Below are positions 1-7,247 of a DNA stretch of 64,000 nt, one piece after another; position 1 is the stretch's first letter; each line of letters opens with the position of its first letter. Origin of the DNA: Agromyces terreus (lineage in GTDB: Bacteria; Actinomycetota; Actinomycetes; Actinomycetales; Microbacteriaceae). The stretch is from positions 1-64,000 of the forward strand of contig NZ_WBIS01000001.1 in assembly GCF_009749465.1 (NCBI RefSeq), in the 5' to 3' direction. Under the pieces are notes generated by a model. The model was given only the letters and a program-made list of their open reading frames with translations. It was not told the DNA's origin and searched no databases. Made by a program: the position numbers and the translations under genes.

Positions 1-57
1 CCCGACCCGCCCGCGCGCGCGGCGACGCACGACACGCGCGCCAGGTCACATGACGGT

Positions 58-119
58 GGAATCCCGTTCGAGCGCGGGAATCCCGCAACTCCGGGACTCG
101 TACGCGACAACGGGATTCC
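58..119. repeat. Inverted repeat, 11-bp perfect arms
   Basis: The arm GGAATCCCGTT (58-68) is matched exactly by its reverse complement AACGGGATTCC (109-119). Between the arms sits a smaller palindrome, GCGGGA-A-TCCCGC (74-86), built on the same core. The repeated GGGAATCCCG core suggests a binding site or hairpin rather than coding sequence. No function is assigned. Confidence 0.6.
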
Positions 120-245
120 CGCGCGCGCGGCGACGCCCGACCCGCCCGCGCGCGGGGACGCCCGACCCGCCCGCGCGCGGCAACGCCCGACACGCGCGCG
201 CGACGACGCACGACACGCCCGCGCGTGACGACGTACGACACGCCC
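120..245. repeat. Degenerate 23-25 bp tandem repeat
   Basis: Copies of GACGCCCGACCCGCC and variants (GACGCACGACACGCC, GACGTACGACACGCC) start at 132, 157, 182, 205 and 230, separated by runs of CGCGCG. A related copy begins at 24. The period is 25 bp with one 23-bp unit. It is not CRISPR-like because the spacers are themselves repeats. Confidence 0.7.
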
Positions 246-531
246 GGGGTGCATTCTCGTGCGCGCTCTGCTATCGTCGACCCCGCTATGAAGTGAGTAC
301 ACCCCATCGTCCCGCGCCTGAGGCGCCGTAGACCACGGGTGTGCACCTTCCACTGATCGCGACGGTGATCGCGTGCACCCATCTCGGCAATGCCCGGCGG
401 GGCCCCACTCCGCTCCCGGGTCGTCGGCGCCGCTGTGCGCACGCGGCGGTTCCGGTGGTGCATCGCTCGACCCGCCGCCCCTGCCTCGGCGCGCGTCGAC
501 GGCCCGGGGGCTTTCGTGAAAGGGCGTCCGC

Positions 532-2388
532 ATGGCTGTGCACGTCTCGAACTCCACCTACCTCCGCGCCGACGGACTGTCGGCCGCGTACCCCGAACGC
601 CGCGTGTTCAGCGACCTCGGATTCACCGTCTCGCCGGGCGAACGGCTCGGCCTCATCGGCGAGAACGGCGTGGGCAAGTCCACGCTGCTGCGACTGCTCG
701 CCACGCCGGCGCACGCAGCGCCGTACGCATCGCCGCACGCGGCGCCGCACGCCGCCGGGCGCCCAGCGCCGCACGCCGCCGGGGACTCGCCCGCACACCC
801 CGTGGCGACCGACTCCGCCGCCCTCGTGCAGGGCCGCATCAGCCGCCCGCCGCGCACGGGGCTGCTCGCGCAGGAGCTCCCGTTCGCGCCCGACGAGCTG
901 ATCGGCGCGGTGCTCGAGGACGCGCTCGGCGAGGTGCGCGCGATCGAGCGCGAACTCGACGACGCGGCGACGGCGCTCGCCGACCCGGCGGCGACCGGCG
1001 ACGAGGGCCGTGCTGCGGCATCCGCCGCCCGGTACGCCGCTGCGCTGGATGCGGCCGAACGCGCCGACGTCTGGAGCGCCGGTTCGCGCCGCGACGAGCT
1101 GCTCGCGGGCCTCGGTGTCGCGGGCCTCGGGCGTGACCGCCGCATCGACGAGATGTCGGGCGGGCAGCGCAGCCGGTTCGCGCTGGTCGCGCTGCTGCTG
1201 CGCGCGCCCGACGCCCTGCTCCTCGACGAGCCGACGAACCACCTCGACGATGACGCGGCGGCCTTCCTCGAGGCCCGGTTGCGGGCCTGGCGGGGGCCGG
1301 TGCTGTTCGCGAGCCACGACCGCGAGTTCCTGGATCGCGTGGCGACGGGCCTGCTCGACCTCGACCCGGGGCGGCAGGGGGCGCTCGCCGTGGCCGGGGA
1401 GCGCGGCGGCGGCTCCCGAGACGATGCGCTCGCGGCATCCGGCGGCACGGTGTTCGGTGCCGGGTTCAGCGAGTTCCTCGCAGTGAAGGCCGAGGAGCGG
1501 GCGCGGTGGCAGCGCCGTTACGAGGCCGAGCAGCAGGAGCTCGCCAAGCTGCGGGCGGATGTCTCGGGCGGCGGCGCTGCCCGCTCGGTGGCGCACGGCC
1601 GCGCGGCGACCGACAACGACAAGTTCATCCGGCACTTCAAGGGCGAGAGCGTGGATCGCACGGTCGCGCGGCGGCTGCGCAACACCGAGCAGCGGCTCGC
1701 GACGCTCGAGCGCGAGCAGGTGCCGCGGCCGCCGAAGCCGCTCGTGTTCGCCGGCATCCCGTCGGGCTCGCAGGCGTTCGACGAGGAGTCGGGGCTGCTG
1801 CTCGACGCGGCCGGCGTCGCGGTCGCGGGGCGGCTCGACCTCGGGTCGCTGCGGGTGGCGCCGCTCACGCGGCTGCTCGTGACGGGCGCGAACGGGGCGG
1901 GCAAGTCGACGCTGCTGAATGTGCTCGCCGGGTCGCAGCGGGTCGACGGCGGTTCGGTGCTGCGCCGCAAGGGGCTGCGGGTGCAGCTGCTCGAGCAGGA
2001 CGTGCGCTTCGCCGATGCGGATGCCTCGCCGCGCCGCATCTACGAGCGCGTCGTCGGTGCGCGGCGGGCGGATCAGGTGCCGCTCTCGGGGCTGGGGCTG
2101 ATCGCCCCGCGCGACGCCGATCGCCCGGTCGGCGCCCTCTCGGTCGGGCAGCAGCGCCGGCTCGCGCTGGCGCTCGTGATCGCGCGGCCGCCGCACGTGT
2201 TCCTGCTCGACGAGCCGACGAACCACCTCTCGCTCGCGCTCGCCACCGACCTGGAGGACGCGCTCGGCACGTATCCGGGCGCCGTGGTGATCGCCAGCCA
2301 CGACCGGTGGTTGCGGCGGCGTTGGGCGGGGGAGACGCTCGAGCTCGCCGCCGGGCGTGCCGTGGGCGGGGTGCGCAGCGCGGCCTGA
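532..2388 (+). CDS. ABC-F family ATP-binding protein
   Basis: Soluble tandem ATPase of the ABC-F class, whose members bind ribosomes and adjust translation or protect against ribosome-targeting antibiotics; which role applies here cannot be told from sequence. It has 618 residues and two nucleotide-binding domains. The first has Walker A GENGVGKST (about 43-51), signature MSGGQ (about 208) and LLLDEPTNH (about 228-237). The second has GANGAGKST (about 452-460), LSVGQ (about 537) and FLLDEPTNHL (about 558-567). No membrane segments are present, as expected for ABC-F. Between Walker A and the next core element of domain 1 there is an Ala/His/Pro-rich insertion (about residues 58-92) that looks like expanded low-complexity sequence. 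The ATG at 532 directly precedes the conserved N-terminal strand. The gene appears monocistronic. Confidence 0.9.
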   Translation: MAVHVSNSTYLRADGLSAAYPERRVFSDLGFTVSPGERLGLIGENGVGKSTLLRLLATPAHAAPYASPHAAPHAAGRPAPHAAGDSPAHPVATDSAALVQGRISRPPRTGLLAQELPFAPDELIGAVLEDALGEVRAIERELDDAATALADPAATGDEGRAAASAARYAAALDAAERADVWSAGSRRDELLAGLGVAGLGRDRRIDEMSGGQRSRFALVALLLRAPDALLLDEPTNHLDDDAAAFLEARLRAWRGPVLFASHDREFLDRVATGLLDLDPGRQGALAVAGERGGGSRDDALAASGGTVFGAGFSEFLAVKAEERARWQRRYEAEQQELAKLRADVSGGGAARSVAHGRAATDNDKFIRHFKGESVDRTVARRLRNTEQRLATLEREQVPRPPKPLVFAGIPSGSQAFDEESGLLLDAAGVAVAGRLDLGSLRVAPLTRLLVTGANGAGKSTLLNVLAGSQRVDGGSVLRRKGLRVQLLEQDVRFADADASPRRIYERVVGARRADQVPLSGLGLIAPRDADRPVGALSVGQQRRLALALVIARPPHVFLLDEPTNHLSLALATDLEDALGTYPGAVVIASHDRWLRRRWAGETLELAAGRAVGGVRSAA

Positions 2389-2468
2389 CGGGGCGGAGGG
2401 CGAGGGCGCGTGCCGAGCGCTGCATCAGGCGATCGAGCGGATGCCGCGGCGAGCCGTTTGCCGATCGT

Positions 2469-2484
2469 TCGAACATGTGTTCGA
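2469..2484. promoter_or_regulatory. LexA (SOS) box
   Basis: The 16 bases TCGAAC-ATGT-GTTCGA match the actinobacterial/Gram-positive LexA operator TCGAACNNNNGTTCGA perfectly. The site ends 8 bases before the ATG at 2493 and contains another in-frame ATG at 2475. An operator here would block transcription of the radical SAM gene until DNA damage, and it argues for 2493 as the true start. Confidence 0.85.
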
Positions 2485-2492
2485 ATGGAGGC

Positions 2493-3548
2493 ATGCGGTG
2501 GAGCGGGCAGCAACTCGGGGTCGATCAGGCCGGCACGCTGCCCGGGCTCGCCCGGTTGAACAACCTGGTGCGCTCGGTGCAGACGCCCGACTTCGCGGGC
2601 GTCACCTTCCACGAGGTGCTCGCGAAGTCGGCGCTGAACCGGGTTCCGGGCGCGTCGTCGATGCCCTTCACCTGGACGGTGAACCCCTACCGGGGCTGCA
2701 GCCATGCTTGTATTTATTGCTTCGCCCGGCCGACGCACACGTACCTCGACCTCGACGCGGGCGACGACTTCGACCGGCAGATCATCGTGAAGGTCAACGT
2801 GGCCGAGGTGCTCGGCGGCGAGCTGGCGAAGCGGTCGTGGCGGCACGAGCCGGTCGCGCTCGGCACGAACACCGACCCGTACCAGCGGGCCGAGGGGCGC
2901 TACCGCCTGATGCCGGGCATCATCGACGCGTTCGCGTCGAGCGGCACGCCGTTCAGCATCCTCACGAAGGGCACGCTGCTTCGTCGTGACCTGCCGCAGA
3001 TCGCGGATGCCGCGGGGCGGGTGCCCGTCGACCTGGCCATGTCGATCGCGGTGTACGACGACGAGCTGCAGCAGGCGATCGAGCCGGGCACGCCCACGAC
3101 GAAGGCGCGGCTCGCGACCGTGTCGGCGGTGCGTGAGGCGGGGCTCGACTGCACCGTGTTCCTGATGCCGATCCTGCCGTACCTCACCGACACGAGAGCG
3201 CACCTCGACGAAGCGCTGCGGCAGATCAAGGCGGCGGGCGCCACGAGCGTCGTGTACTCGGCGCTGCACCTTCGCCCCGGCGTCAAGACCTGGTTCATGC
3301 AGTGGCTCGCGCGCGAGCACCCCGAGCTCGAGCAGCGGTACCGCCAGATGTACTACGGGCAGAACAGCTACGCGCCCAAGGAGTACCGCACGTGGCTCGC
3401 CGCCCGGGTCTCGCCGCTGCTGCGCGCGCACGGACTCGAGCGCGGCCGAGAGGACCCGACCACCGGGGGCGTGCGCTCGGCGGCGACGCAGCTCGGGCGC
3501 CGCGCCCCCGAGGCGGCCTTCCCCGCAGATCCGGCCGCCCTGTTCTGA
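2493..3548 (+). CDS. Rv2578c-family radical SAM protein, SOS-regulated
   Basis: Predicted iron-sulfur radical SAM enzyme, 351 residues. The cluster motif CxxxCxxC is visible as GCSHACIYC with cysteines at about residues 69, 73 and 76. The sequence resembles the actinobacterial Rv2578c family and the wider SPL-like radical SAM group (NPYRGCSHACIYCFAR, FSILTKGTLLRRDL). Its substrate is not known to me. Start 2493 (MRWSGQQ) is preferred over 2475 because a LexA box covers 2475. The link between an SOS operator and an SPL-related enzyme suggests a role after DNA damage; this is inference. The codons of the cluster motif are unusually AT-rich for this gene (GCT TGT ATT TAT TGC). No partner genes share its transcription unit. 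Confidence 0.85.
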   Translation: MRWSGQQLGVDQAGTLPGLARLNNLVRSVQTPDFAGVTFHEVLAKSALNRVPGASSMPFTWTVNPYRGCSHACIYCFARPTHTYLDLDAGDDFDRQIIVKVNVAEVLGGELAKRSWRHEPVALGTNTDPYQRAEGRYRLMPGIIDAFASSGTPFSILTKGTLLRRDLPQIADAAGRVPVDLAMSIAVYDDELQQAIEPGTPTTKARLATVSAVREAGLDCTVFLMPILPYLTDTRAHLDEALRQIKAAGATSVVYSALHLRPGVKTWFMQWLAREHPELEQRYRQMYYGQNSYAPKEYRTWLAARVSPLLRAHGLERGREDPTTGGVRSAATQLGRRAPEAAFPADPAALF

Positions 3549-3551
3549 CGG

Positions 3552-3655
3552 GCGCCGTGAGCACGGCGCGACCTGGCGCACCCGGCGCGCCCGGCACACC
3601 CGGCGCGCCCGGCACACCCGGCGCACCCGGCGCACCCGCGCCGTGAGCACGGCGC
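3552..3655. repeat. Twin hairpins flanking 9-bp tandem repeats
   Basis: The 18-base hairpin GCGCCGTG-AG-CACGGCGC occurs twice, at 3552-3569 and 3638-3655, each followed by GCGACC. Between them lie tandem variants of CACCCGGCG (3579-3637). The first hairpin begins 4 bases after the radical SAM stop codon and could act as its terminator, though no T-run follows. Confidence 0.6.
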
Positions 3656-3731
3656 GACCCGCCCCGCCCGCCGCACCCGATCCGCGCCCCGGATCTCGGC
3701 CGACGCGCACATGCCGGTTCATGTCAACCGT

Positions 3732-3762
3732 TTGCGCCCCCGGGGGCCGAAGCTGACATAAT
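3732..3762 (+). promoter_or_regulatory. Possible promoter of the sensor pair
   Basis: TTGCGC (3732-3737) and CATAAT (3757-3762) are separated by 19 bases, in a locally AT-richer patch 55 bases before the ATG at 3817. Repeated ACCGGT/CCGGTTCA words surround it. The spacer is longer than ideal, so the call is weak. Confidence 0.3.
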
Positions 3763-3816
3763 CCGGTGCATACCGGTTCAGTACCCGCTCGCACCGGTGC
3801 AGAACCCGGAGGACGC

Positions 3817-5316
3817 ATGACGCTTGGGCTCCCCGGCGACCTGTCGCGAGACTCCGTGGGCCGCGCGATCATCCACGCCGGACACGTCGGCGCGTGGGTG
3901 TACCTCGGCATGGGGGCGCTCGCGTTCATCGCGGGCGCGGTGACGGGCTTCGCTCCGCTCTGGGTCGCGACGGCGCTGGCCGTGGCGATGGCGGCGCTTC
4001 TCGTGCTCGTGTCGCTGCACCGCACCGTGGTGACGAGCCTCATCTACCTCGTGTTGGGCGGCGCCGCGGCGCTCGGCATGGTCGTGCTCGCGATGGATCC
4101 GGCCTACGGGCTCGTCACCACGAACAATGCGATCGTGGCGATCCCGTGCGTCGCGCTCGTGCTCGTCGGCGGTGCGGGTGCCGGTTCGGTCGCGGCGATC
4201 GCCTGGGTGCTCGTGGGGGTCGGGGTGGGCCTCGTGGCGACCTTCACCGGGGCGTGGATCGCCGAGGTGCCGTTCGCGGCCAACGTGGCCGCGCTCGGCA
4301 TGGCCGCGTTCCTGATCGTGGTGCGCGCGTTCGACAGCGTCACTCGCCGGTCGAGCCTGCGCAGGCACGCAGCGCTGAATCGTGCCAACGTGCGCGCCCA
4401 CGAGGCGGTCGCCCGCCGCGACCACGAACTCGAGGCGATCACGAGCCTGCACGGCATCGCGATGGCGCACCTGCAGGCGATCGCGGCGGCGGGCTCGGGG
4501 CCCATGGACGAACGTCGGCGCGCCGAGATCCGCCAAGACCTGGAGCTCGTGATCGGGCGCGACTGGGTCGACGCGCACGGCACCGCCGCGGGCGCCGTGC
4601 GCGTCGACCCCGTCGCGACCGATCCGGCCGACGACGCGATGCGCGCCGGCACCGACGCCCGCGCGGCACGGGCCGTGCGGGCCGCCCGCGACGCCCGGGC
4701 CAAGACAGAGGGCCGCGACCTCCGCGACGCGAATGAAGGAACAGACGGGAGCGAGGCGGATGCCGCCGCCGCCGGCGACCCCCGCGACGAGAGCGAGGCG
4801 AGCGAGGCAAGCGAGGCGAGTGACGTCCACGCGCCGAACGACCGCCACGACCCCCGCGCCGCCCGAGCCGCGCTCGCCGAGCGCGACGCCGCCGCGGCCC
4901 GCCGCGCCGCCCTCGACGCCCCGCCCGACGTTCCGACGCTCGACCACGCCTTCACGACGGCGGCCGACGAGGGGCTCGACGTGCAGATGACGGGCGACCT
5001 CGCCGTGCTCGGCGTGCTCGGTCCCGAGCGCGCGGGCGATCTCGACGACGCCGTCGCGGAGTGCCTGCGCAACGTGGTGCGGCACTCGGGCGTGCGCGAG
5101 GCCGAGTTGCTCCTCGGGCACGGCGGCGGCGAGGTCACCGTCGCCGTCATGGACACGGGCGTCGGGTTCGATCCCGATGCGGTGGCGGCCGACCGTCGAG
5201 GCATCCGCGTGGGCGTTCGGGAGCGCGTCGCCCGGCACGGCGGCTCCGCGCGAGTGTGGTCGGCCATCGGTGTCGGCACGACCGTCGTGCTGACGGTTCC
5301 GGAGGGCGGCTCATGA
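3817..5316 (+). CDS. Membrane sensor protein with histidine-kinase-type ATPase domain
   Basis: Integral membrane protein of 499 residues. Several hydrophobic segments fill about residues 25-175; a cytoplasmic helical part follows, then a long Ala/Asp/Glu/Arg-rich low-complexity stretch (about 260-390), then a C-terminal HATPase domain. That domain has an N-box ECLRNVVRHSG (about 414-424) and a D-box DTGVGFD (about 446-452). A canonical phospho-acceptor histidine of the HisKA_3 type (E/R-LHD context) is not evident; the helix containing SLHGIAMAHLQ (about 209-219) is the nearest candidate. No response regulator gene is nearby. The start at 3817 follows GGAGG (3808-3812). It overlaps the next gene by ATGA, so the two are surely co-translated. 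Kinase activity is uncertain. Confidence 0.75.
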   Translation: MTLGLPGDLSRDSVGRAIIHAGHVGAWVYLGMGALAFIAGAVTGFAPLWVATALAVAMAALLVLVSLHRTVVTSLIYLVLGGAAALGMVVLAMDPAYGLVTTNNAIVAIPCVALVLVGGAGAGSVAAIAWVLVGVGVGLVATFTGAWIAEVPFAANVAALGMAAFLIVVRAFDSVTRRSSLRRHAALNRANVRAHEAVARRDHELEAITSLHGIAMAHLQAIAAAGSGPMDERRRAEIRQDLELVIGRDWVDAHGTAAGAVRVDPVATDPADDAMRAGTDARAARAVRAARDARAKTEGRDLRDANEGTDGSEADAAAAGDPRDESEASEASEASDVHAPNDRHDPRAARAALAERDAAAARRAALDAPPDVPTLDHAFTTAADEGLDVQMTGDLAVLGVLGPERAGDLDDAVAECLRNVVRHSGVREAELLLGHGGGEVTVAVMDTGVGFDPDAVAADRRGIRVGVRERVARHGGSARVWSAIGVGTTVVLTVPEGGS

Positions 5317-6476
5317 GCACCCGACGGCTGACGCAGCAGGACATCGACCCGATCGCGGGCCTGACGTCGGCGACGCTGACCCCGCTCGCCGCGGTGGTCG
5401 CGACCGGGGTCGCCATCGCGCTGACCCTGGCGCACTGGTCGGAGGTCCACTCCGAGATCGCGGCCGCCTCGGCGGTCGCGGCGATCGCGCTCGTCGTGGC
5501 CGCGGGCATCGCGGCGACGCTCGCGACGCGGCCGTCGCGCTCACCGGTGACGCCCGAGCGGTTCTGGGTCGTCGTCGCGCTCGGGGTCGGCGCCGCCGTC
5601 GCCGAGTACTTCAGCACGATCGGCCACGACGAGTTCCTCTACGACGACTTCGGGCCCGTCGTGATCGGCATCCTGGTGATCTCGTTCGCGCCGTACTGCA
5701 ACTGGCCGTCGCTGCTCACCGCGGGTGTGCTGTCGTCGGCCGTGCTGGCGGTGCTCGCCGTCGGCGCCGCGAACCCGACGTGGGAGAACGTGCCGTTGGG
5801 GTCGATGATCTTCGTCTTCGTGGCGCCGACCCTCATGTCGACCTGCGCCGCAGCCGGGTACTCGTGGGCGATCGTGCGCGTGACGCTGGAGTGGCAGCGC
5901 AAGGCCAACCAGGTCGTGCTGGCCCGCGACGCCGAGCTGCGGGCGGGGCTCGCGCGATCGCTCGACCACGGTCGCGTGGCGGTGCTGCGCCGGGAGGTGA
6001 TCCCGTTCCTCGCGGGCATGCTGACCGTCGAGCGGGTTTCGGTGGCCGACGCCGATCGCGCCCGGCTGCTCGCCGAGTCGCTGCGGGCGGCCCTCCACAG
6101 CGAGCAGGCGTCGACGTGGCTCGGCGACCTCGCGGCCGAGCTCGAACGCCGCTGCGGTGTGGAGGTGGTCGTCGTCGATCCGGCATCGGCGGCGTCGAGC
6201 CTGCACGAGGGGCAGCGTGCGGCGCTCACCTCCCTCATGACCTGGCTCGCCGACGGCCGGGCGAGCGCGGTGCGCGTCGCGGTGAGCGTGGAGCCCGCGG
6301 CATCCGATCACGGTCGCATCGTGCGGTTCGAGGTGGGCGGCCCCCTCGGCGAGGAGCCGCCGCACCGCCGTGAGGTCGAGCGGTTCGGTTCGGTCGCGCG
6401 GGCGGTGGGGCTGGTCGCCGATGTGGGTGTCACACGAGAGAATGTCAGGGTGGAATTGCGTCATGAGAGCCGTTGA
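5313..6476 (+). CDS. Second membrane sensor-like protein, degenerate C-terminus
   Basis: 387 residues with about six hydrophobic segments in the first 190 residues, then a cytoplasmic helical region (RSLDHGRVAVLRREVIPFL, about 212-230) and a C-terminal alpha/beta part. The layout parallels the upstream protein, but the nucleotide-binding boxes of a histidine kinase are not recognisable, so it may be a non-catalytic partner. The start codon overlaps the upstream stop (ATGA). The pair may form one sensing complex; what they sense and what they signal to cannot be read from the sequence. Confidence 0.65.
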   Translation: MSTRRLTQQDIDPIAGLTSATLTPLAAVVATGVAIALTLAHWSEVHSEIAAASAVAAIALVVAAGIAATLATRPSRSPVTPERFWVVVALGVGAAVAEYFSTIGHDEFLYDDFGPVVIGILVISFAPYCNWPSLLTAGVLSSAVLAVLAVGAANPTWENVPLGSMIFVFVAPTLMSTCAAAGYSWAIVRVTLEWQRKANQVVLARDAELRAGLARSLDHGRVAVLRREVIPFLAGMLTVERVSVADADRARLLAESLRAALHSEQASTWLGDLAAELERRCGVEVVVVDPASAASSLHEGQRAALTSLMTWLADGRASAVRVAVSVEPAASDHGRIVRFEVGGPLGEEPPHRREVERFGSVARAVGLVADVGVTRENVRVELRHESR

Positions 6477-6527
6477 GCCCCGACCCGCGGCACGCCCGGG
6501 CATGAGCCGCGAACTCCCCGCCGTCTG

Positions 6528-7142
6528 ATGGCGAAGCTGTACTTCCGCTACGGCGCGATGAACTCCGGCAAGTCGACGGCCCTCCTGCAGGCGGCGTTCA
6601 ACTACGAAGAGCGCGGGCACAGCGTGCTGCTCGCCAAGCCCGCGGTCGACACCAAGGGCGACCGCGACATCGTCTCGCGCCTCGGCGTGGTGCGCGAGGT
6701 CGACTTCGTCATCGCCCCCGACGACGGCGTGCGCGAGGTCTTCGAACGGCATCGGGCGCTCGCGGCGGCCGAGTCAGGTCGCGACACGAGTTGCCTCCTC
6801 GTCGACGAGGCGCAGTTCCTCACATCCGAGCAGGCCGACGACCTGCTGCGCATCGCGCTCATCGAGGGCATCCCGGTGCTGGCGTACGGCATCCGCACCG
6901 ACTTCCAGACGGTCGCGTTCCCGGGCAGCCGTCGCCTGCTCGAGATCGCGCACAGCCTCGAAGAGCTGAAGACCATCTGCCGGTGCGGGCGCAAGGCGAT
7001 CTTCAACGGCCGCACGATCGACGGCCGGTTCGTGTTCGACGGCGACCAGGTCGCGATCGACGGCGAGGCCGTCACCTACGAGTCGCTCTGCGGCGTCTGC
7101 TACCTCGAAGAATCGGGCGGCGTGCTCAACGGCCGTCACTGA
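6528..7142 (+). CDS. tdk: Thymidine kinase
   Basis: Type II thymidine kinase of 204 residues, phosphorylating thymidine to dTMP with ATP in the cytoplasmic salvage pathway. The P-loop is visible as GAMNSGKST (about 10-18), the Walker B region as VDEAQF (about 92-97), and the zinc-site cysteines as CRCGRK (about 151-156) and CGVC (about 188-191). The length fits the family. The ATG at 6528 gives the usual short N-terminus directly before the P-loop. It lies 51 bases after the sensor pair and converges with the CPBP protease gene. Confidence 0.9.
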   Translation: MAKLYFRYGAMNSGKSTALLQAAFNYEERGHSVLLAKPAVDTKGDRDIVSRLGVVREVDFVIAPDDGVREVFERHRALAAAESGRDTSCLLVDEAQFLTSEQADDLLRIALIEGIPVLAYGIRTDFQTVAFPGSRRLLEIAHSLEELKTICRCGRKAIFNGRTIDGRFVFDGDQVAIDGEAVTYESLCGVCYLEESGGVLNGRH

Positions 7143-7160
7143 CGCGCGGCGGCGCGGGCG

Positions 7161-7238
7161 AGCGGATGCCTCGAGCGGATGCCTCGGGCGAATGGCTCGA
7201 GCGGATGCCTCGGGCGAATGGCTCGAGCGGATGCCTCG
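7161..7238. repeat. Six 13-bp tandem units between convergent genes
   Basis: AGCGGATGCCTCG repeats at 7161, 7174, 7200 and 7226, alternating with the variant GGCGAATGGCTCG at 7187 and 7213. The larger period is therefore 26 bp. The unit contains the genome-frequent word GCGGATGCC. It lies in the 105-base gap between the 3' ends of thymidine kinase and the CPBP protease and may serve in termination. Confidence 0.85.
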
Positions 7239-7247
7239 ATAGCGCCG

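Larger units (their letters stand above)
1..531. other. Repeat-rich stretch without a supported gene
   Basis: I see no credible protein gene here; open frames on both strands reflect extreme GC content. It holds a degenerate tandem repeat and an inverted repeat in its first 250 bases (listed separately), a TATCGT -10-like element at 272-277, and then about 250 bases leading to the ABC-F gene. That leader contains a three-codon frame (ATG-AAG-TGA, 288-296) and an overlapping 12-codon GTG frame (293-331). The leader could be the 5' UTR of the ABC-F gene; this is inference. Confidence 0.5.

Noticed and set aside
131..245. CRISPR array
   Set aside because: The repeats are degenerate, directly adjacent and GC-simple, without unique spacers or cas genes.
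286..2301. Long minus-strand open frame opposite the ABC-F gene
   Set aside because: Arg/Val/Glu-rich with no recognisable domain; it mirrors the third-position GC of the true gene.
2475..2492. ATG at 2475 as start of the radical SAM gene
   Set aside because: It lies inside the LexA box and has no ribosome-binding site; the family begins with MRW at 2493.
3552..3655. Collagen-like small gene in the GAPGTP-type repeat
   Set aside because: The frame reads Gly-Ala-Pro-Gly-Thr-Pro only because of a 9-bp DNA repeat; it has no start signal of its own and the repeat is bracketed by hairpins.
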